From an uncultured Pirellulaceae bacterium (GTDB lineage Bacteria; Planctomycetota; Planctomycetia; Pirellulales; Pirellulaceae), in contig CALDHM010000027.1 in NCBI GenBank assembly GCA_937941455.1, positions 62,001-126,000 of the forward strand: DNA of 64,000 bases, given 5' to 3'. The notes beneath the pieces are model-generated. The model searched no databases. It had not been told where the DNA came from and was given only the letters and a program-made list of their open reading frames with translations. Each line of letters opens with the position of its first letter. Position 1 is the stretch's first letter. The translations under genes and the position numbers were made by a program. This document shows, piece by piece, positions 60,184 to 64,000 of this stretch.

Positions 60184-62475
60184 ATGTCGTACGACAAGAC
60201 CGAACTACAGACCCCAAAGCAATTGGAGGAGGCCCAAGCGATCAGTCGCACCGGAGCCGGTCCGCCGCGCGAGATTCCGGGTTACACGATCCTCCGGCCG
60301 CTCGGCTCCGGCGCGTTCGGGGAGGTTTGGCTGGCGATGCACGAGATCACGCGCCGCCGTGTCGCCATCAAATTTTACAATCAACGGAGTCTTGCCGATG
60401 TCCGCGGCCTCGCCAAAGAAGTTGAAAAACTGGTGGTACTTTCGGCCGATCGTTACGTGGTCCAATTGCTTGATGTCGGCTGGGAATCCGATCCGCCGTA
60501 TTACGTGATGGACTTCATTGAGCACGGATCGCTTGAGGATTTGCTGCGGTCCCGCGGAAAACTCCCCGTTAACGAAGCCCTCGAGATTTTCCAGGAGACG
60601 GCTCGCGGGTTGATGCATTTGCACGGTAAGGGGATTTTGCATTGCGACCTGAAGCCCGGCAATATTTTGCTCGACCAAGACCGGCATCCTCGACTCGCAG
60701 ACTTCGGGCAATCGCGGCTTTCGCATGAGGCAGTACCATCGCTCGGCACCTTGTTCTACATGGCCCCCGAGCAAGCGGACCTGTCGGCGCTTCCCGACGC
60801 GCGGTGGGATGTCTATGCGCTCGGGGCGGTCTTTTATGCCATGTTGACCGGAAGACCGCCACATTATGACGAAACGGCCACCAATCAGATCGAGTCGAGC
60901 GGCGATATCCACCAGCGACTCGAGGCCTACCGTCGCCGTATTCTCAAGTCTCCCCCACCCAGCGGTCATCGGGCGATTCCTGGCCTCGATCGCCATTTGG
61001 CAGAGATCATCGATCGCTCGATCGCCAGCAATCCCCATCGACGTTTTGACAGCGTGCAGTCGGTGATGCTCGCCTTGCAGCAGCGACAAGACATGATTCA
61101 GCGGAGACCGCTGTTGATCCTGGGTTTGCTTGGACCGTTGCTGTTGATCTTGATCATGTCGTTGTTCGGTTGGCAAGCCTATCGCCGCGCGGTACTCGAT
61201 TCGGATCGCGCGATCACGCAGAAGGCGGTCGAGGCCAATCGATTTGCAGCCAGGTTAGCGGCTCGTACCGCTTCGGAACAATTGGATGCCTATTTCCGGG
61301 AATTGACGGATTTGAGCCGCGATCGGGACTTCAAGGCCGCCGCTACCGCGCTGCTGCGGGACGAAAGCTTTCGGGAGTTAGGCCGAAAAATCTCGGATCC
61401 CAGCCGGAACAACGATCCCAGCATCAAGTATCTTCGCGATGAGTTTCTGGCTCACCACCAGCGACAGGCCTTGCAAGAATGGCTGGTCAATCATCACCTC
61501 GAGCGGCGGCCGCCGCACGTCGCCAGTTGGCTCGTGTACGATCGCATGGGAAATCAGGTCATCGGTGTGTTCGTCGATCCGGAAACCGGCAAGGTCGACA
61601 GCAAACCCAGTCACACACTCGGCAAGAACTACAGTTTCCGTTCTTACTTTACGGGACTCTTGGAGGATCTGATCGACGAATCTCCAGACGCGCCGTCGCG
61701 CTTTTTGGTCGATGCCGATCCGCTGCAGCGGAAAATCGTCAGCGGGAAATCGCTTAGCTCCGTATTTTTGAGTGAGCAGAGCGCGACGTGGAAGATCGCA
61801 TTTTCCGAACCACTGTACGAAGGCTCGGAAGTGATCGGCGTCGTCGCCTTGACCGTGCAAATGGGAGAGTTTGTCCACTTCGATGCGGGCCGTAATCAAT
61901 ACGCGATGATGTTCGACGGTCGGCCGGGACCGAAGCAAGGGGTGATTTTGGAACATCCGCTATTTGGCCAGTTGCAAAATAAAAACGCTGCCCCGGTGAA
62001 AGACGCGGTCAATTTGCGCGTGAACCTGGACGAGATCGCGGTGCCGATTTTACGCGACCCGCTGGGACAATTGCCGATCGGCGAGGAATATCAGGCCGAT
62101 CGCTTGGTGGCGACCGCATCGATCCCTTTCACTGGCGAGGGCCAACAGGAAATCGATTCGGGATTGATCGTTGCGGTCCTCGAAGATTACGCCGGCGTGA
62201 TCCGCCCGTCTCACGATCTGGGCAATCGACTGATGCGGATGGCAGCGACCGCCGCGGCGATCCTCCTGCTGGTCGCCTTGGCAATGTGGGGCCTCGTGGC
62301 CAGAATGTTCAACGTTTCGCGGCGACGTCTGGCGCGGGCCGTCACCGGGTTGCCCGGAACCGAATCCCTATCGTCACCGCGTTACAGCGATCGCACCACG
62401 TTGCCGCGATCGGGAACTCCCGTCACGAACGCCACGACGGACACCGATAAACAACCAGGAGAACCATTACGGTGA
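60184..62475 (+). CDS. transmembrane serine/threonine kinase with external sensor domain
   Basis: The 763-aa product has an N-terminal eukaryotic-like kinase domain (about 34-300). The glycine loop is LGSGAFGEVWLA, the ATP Lys is K63 (VAIKFY), the catalytic loop HCDLKPGN, the metal motif ADFGQ and the substrate loop MAPEQA, so it looks active. TM1 (about 309-332), a periplasmic region of about 350 residues resembling a double Cache sensor (YDRMGNQVIGVFVDPETG, GKNYSFRSYFTGL, ATWKIAFSEPLYEGSEVIGVVALTVQ) and TM2 (about 682-708) follow. A short cytosolic tail ends the protein. The GTG of deoC overlaps its stop by 4 bp. Confidence 0.92.
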   Translation: MSYDKTELQTPKQLEEAQAISRTGAGPPREIPGYTILRPLGSGAFGEVWLAMHEITRRRVAIKFYNQRSLADVRGLAKEVEKLVVLSADRYVVQLLDVGWESDPPYYVMDFIEHGSLEDLLRSRGKLPVNEALEIFQETARGLMHLHGKGILHCDLKPGNILLDQDRHPRLADFGQSRLSHEAVPSLGTLFYMAPEQADLSALPDARWDVYALGAVFYAMLTGRPPHYDETATNQIESSGDIHQRLEAYRRRILKSPPPSGHRAIPGLDRHLAEIIDRSIASNPHRRFDSVQSVMLALQQRQDMIQRRPLLILGLLGPLLLILIMSLFGWQAYRRAVLDSDRAITQKAVEANRFAARLAARTASEQLDAYFRELTDLSRDRDFKAAATALLRDESFRELGRKISDPSRNNDPSIKYLRDEFLAHHQRQALQEWLVNHHLERRPPHVASWLVYDRMGNQVIGVFVDPETGKVDSKPSHTLGKNYSFRSYFTGLLEDLIDESPDAPSRFLVDADPLQRKIVSGKSLSSVFLSEQSATWKIAFSEPLYEGSEVIGVVALTVQMGEFVHFDAGRNQYAMMFDGRPGPKQGVILEHPLFGQLQNKNAAPVKDAVNLRVNLDEIAVPILRDPLGQLPIGEEYQADRLVATASIPFTGEGQQEIDSGLIVAVLEDYAGVIRPSHDLGNRLMRMAATAAAILLLVALAMWGLVARMFNVSRRRLARAVTGLPGTESLSSPRYSDRTTLPRSGTPVTNATTDTDKQPGEPLR

Positions 62476-63176
62476 GCGAATCCATCGCCCGCATGATCGA
62501 TCATGCCCTGCTGCATCCCACTATGACTGAGGACGAAATCCGCCAGGGCTGCGAGTTGGCCAAGAGCCTGAATCTCAAAAGCGTTTGCGTGAAACCCTTC
62601 GCCGTCCCTCTGGCTAACTCCGTCCTGCACGGGAGCAACACGCTGGTAGGGACAGTGATCGGCTTCCCGCACGGGGGTCAGCCTAGTGAAATCAAATCGG
62701 CCGAGGCGACCTGGGCTTTGCTGCATGGTGCCGCCGAACTCGACATGGTAATCAACATCGGCTGGGCCCTCCAAGGGGCCTGGCAGGCTGTCCAGGATGA
62801 CATTGCGACCGTCGTAGCTGTCGCCCGGCCACGCCAGGCGATCGTCAAGGTGATTTTCGAGACCGATTACTTGAAGGATCCCGAGGTGATCGCCCGCTTG
62901 TGCGAGCTCAGTGAGGCAGCCGGCGCCGATTTCGTGAAAACCTCGACTGGTTTTGGCTTCGTCAAGCAACCTGACGGCCGCTACGACTACACCGGGGCCA
63001 CCGTCGAACAGATCGCTTTGATGCGCCGCAGTTGCTCGATCGGCATCAAGGCTTCTGGAGGAGTTCGCGATTTCAAACAGGCTCAGGCCTTGATCGCGGC
63101 CGGCGCCACGAGGCTGGGGACCAGCGCGTCGGCGGCGATCGTGCGGGGCGAGGGCCGCGACGAACGAAGCTATTGA
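62472..63176 (+). CDS. deoC: deoxyribose-phosphate aldolase
   Basis: DeoC splits 2-deoxyribose-5-phosphate into glyceraldehyde-3-phosphate and acetaldehyde. The 234-aa product has IDHALLHPTMTEDEI, VGTVIGFPHGGQPSEIK, ADFVKTSTGFG with the Schiff-base Lys, and GIKASGGVRDF with the second conserved Lys. The start is a GTG overlapping the kinase stop (GTGA), indicating translational coupling to the kinase; an upstream AGGAG-type site (GGAGAACC) is seen. With DeoA it could degrade deoxynucleosides. Its end overlaps the next gene's end by 7 bp. Confidence 0.95.
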   Translation: MSESIARMIDHALLHPTMTEDEIRQGCELAKSLNLKSVCVKPFAVPLANSVLHGSNTLVGTVIGFPHGGQPSEIKSAEATWALLHGAAELDMVINIGWALQGAWQAVQDDIATVVAVARPRQAIVKVIFETDYLKDPEVIARLCELSEAAGADFVKTSTGFGFVKQPDGRYDYTGATVEQIALMRRSCSIGIKASGGVRDFKQAQALIAAGATRLGTSASAAIVRGEGRDERSY

Positions 63177-64000
63177 TCGCCGGAACCAGAGGTATTTTCG
63201 GTTCGCACCGTTGCCGCTTTCTTCTTGGAAAATTCACGATTGAAAATCTGCGGATCGAAGGGATCCTCAACTGCTCCCACTCGCCGTTGCGACGTCAAAT
63301 TGGGGATAGTCGGCGGAGGCTCACTCGCAGCTTGAGACGCCAGCTTGATCGTCGCTTGTTCCATGGCCGACGATGAAATGACGCTGGCCGGTGCCGCCGC
63401 GACTTCGGCCCGCGCGGCTGTGACCATGATGCGGGGAATTTCGGCTCGCCGGGCCGGTTCAGCCATCAAATGTACCCATTCGGCCAAAATCTGATGCTCT
63501 CGCGATTCGAGGTCGATGGCAGATTTCGCTTGCCTGCCATGAGCGGTAATCGCGAACGTTAGCAGCGGGCTGGTGTCAGGTTGATCCGGATCGAGGTAAC
63601 GCAACGCTTGATAGATGTTCTGCTGGCTCATCCGCTTGGGGATCGTCACGCCACTGGCTACGCTCAAAATGGGATAGACATCGCTGGTGCGGTGATGGCA
63701 ACCAACCGTCGCGCAGTTCTTCGCCAAAATCGGTTCCACGACGCGCTTGAAGCCCGCCAAGCCGAGTTCAGGCATATTTTTCAGCTTGGCATCGAGTTCC
63801 CAACCTGGAATCGTCGCCTCCGCTCCGCTTGTCAATGCTGTCGATGGTTCCGAAGAAAAACCAGCGAGTTGTACCATCGCGTCGGGCAGGACCTCGCGAA
63901 CCGTCGTTTTGTTTCGGCTCGGTGCGTCGGTCGTCGCCGTGGCCACGGCCACGTTGGTCGATGGCGATGCACTCGAAGTCTCAAGGGCCGCAGACTTTTG
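63170..64000 (-). CDS. partial protein with a CX4CH haem-like motif
   Basis: The frame runs open to the right edge, so only the C-terminal 276 residues are present. It is Ala/Ser/Thr-rich. A folded region (about 63170-63830 in reverse) has MPELGLAGFKRVVEPILAKNCATVGCHHRTSDVYPILSVASG and a helix TSPLLTFAITAHGRQAKSAIDLESREHQILAEWVHLM. NCATVGCHH has CX4CH, a spacing sometimes seen in planctomycete c-type cytochromes; CXXCH is absent. The remainder is low-complexity. The family is not recognised; haem binding is only a possibility. It is convergent with deoC. Confidence 0.65.
   Translation of the reverse strand, partial: QKSAALETSSASPSTNVAVATATTDAPSRNKTTVREVLPDAMVQLAGFSSEPSTALTSGAEATIPGWELDAKLKNMPELGLAGFKRVVEPILAKNCATVGCHHRTSDVYPILSVASGVTIPKRMSQQNIYQALRYLDPDQPDTSPLLTFAITAHGRQAKSAIDLESREHQILAEWVHLMAEPARRAEIPRIMVTAARAEVAAAPASVISSSAMEQATIKLASQAASEPPPTIPNLTSQRRVGAVEDPFDPQIFNREFSKKKAATVRTENTSGSGDQ

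Overview
This 64 kb window looks like chromosomal DNA of a planctomycete, most likely of the Pirellulaceae / Rhodopirellula-Blastopirellula type. The reasons are GC-rich, spaced-out genes with many start codons lacking strong ribosome-binding sites; families common in that group (short secretin-motif proteins, PQQ-propeller lipoproteins, glycosidase-like giants, eukaryotic-like kinases with sensor domains, PGPGW membrane proteins, DUF2309); and a dispersed inverted repeat with a CGCTTCGGG core. I could not run any search, so family names come from reading motifs and overall protein appearance.

Region by region. (1) 65-6801, minus strand: the S10-spc ribosomal protein operon in canonical order (rpsJ rplC rplD rplW rplB rpsS rplV rpsC rplP rpmC rpsQ rplN rplE), but with rplX (L24) missing between rplN and rplE and with a 62-bp rpsC/rplP overlap. 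(2) 7.4-9.4 kb: a secreted secretin-motif mini-protein, a PA0069-type radical SAM enzyme and a DUF4286 protein. (3) 9.9-15.2 kb: a three-gene cassette (ANL adenylating enzyme, aldehyde dehydrogenase-like reductase, iron alcohol dehydrogenase) that could turn a carboxylic acid into an alcohol, then a PQQ-propeller lipoprotein. (4) 15.7-18.4 kb: thrS and infC; infC appears to start with the rare codon ATT. (5) 18.5-21.4 kb, minus: RNase PH, thymidine phosphorylase and a glutaminyl cyclase.

(6) 21.6-30.8 kb is an envelope and export region: methyltransferase, Wza-like SLBB export protein, TPR proteins (one fused to a MerR-like helix-turn-helix), a GlsB-type membrane protein, a LysM protein and an outer-membrane barrel protein. 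(7) 31.2-37.8 kb: overlapping M16 peptidase genes, one with its zinc motif destroyed and one intact, then a 1303-aa secreted glycosidase-like protein. (8) 37.8-45.8 kb, minus: the standout, a four-gene operon of DabA (DUF2309), two NuoL/M-like antiporter subunits and a SulP transporter, all joined by 8-bp start/stop overlaps. It resembles a dissolved-inorganic-carbon (DAB) system with two extra subunits.

(9) 46.6-64 kb: a von Willebrand A protein with a 680-aa partner, hydrolases, a stand-alone E2-type acyltransferase domain, a cystathionine gamma-synthase family enzyme, a beta-lactamase-like serine hydrolase, folE, mnmA, a DUF3293 protein, a transmembrane Ser/Thr kinase with an external sensor domain translationally coupled to deoC, and a partial protein with a CX4CH motif at the right edge. 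No tRNA, rRNA, CRISPR array, phage or transposase gene was recognised.
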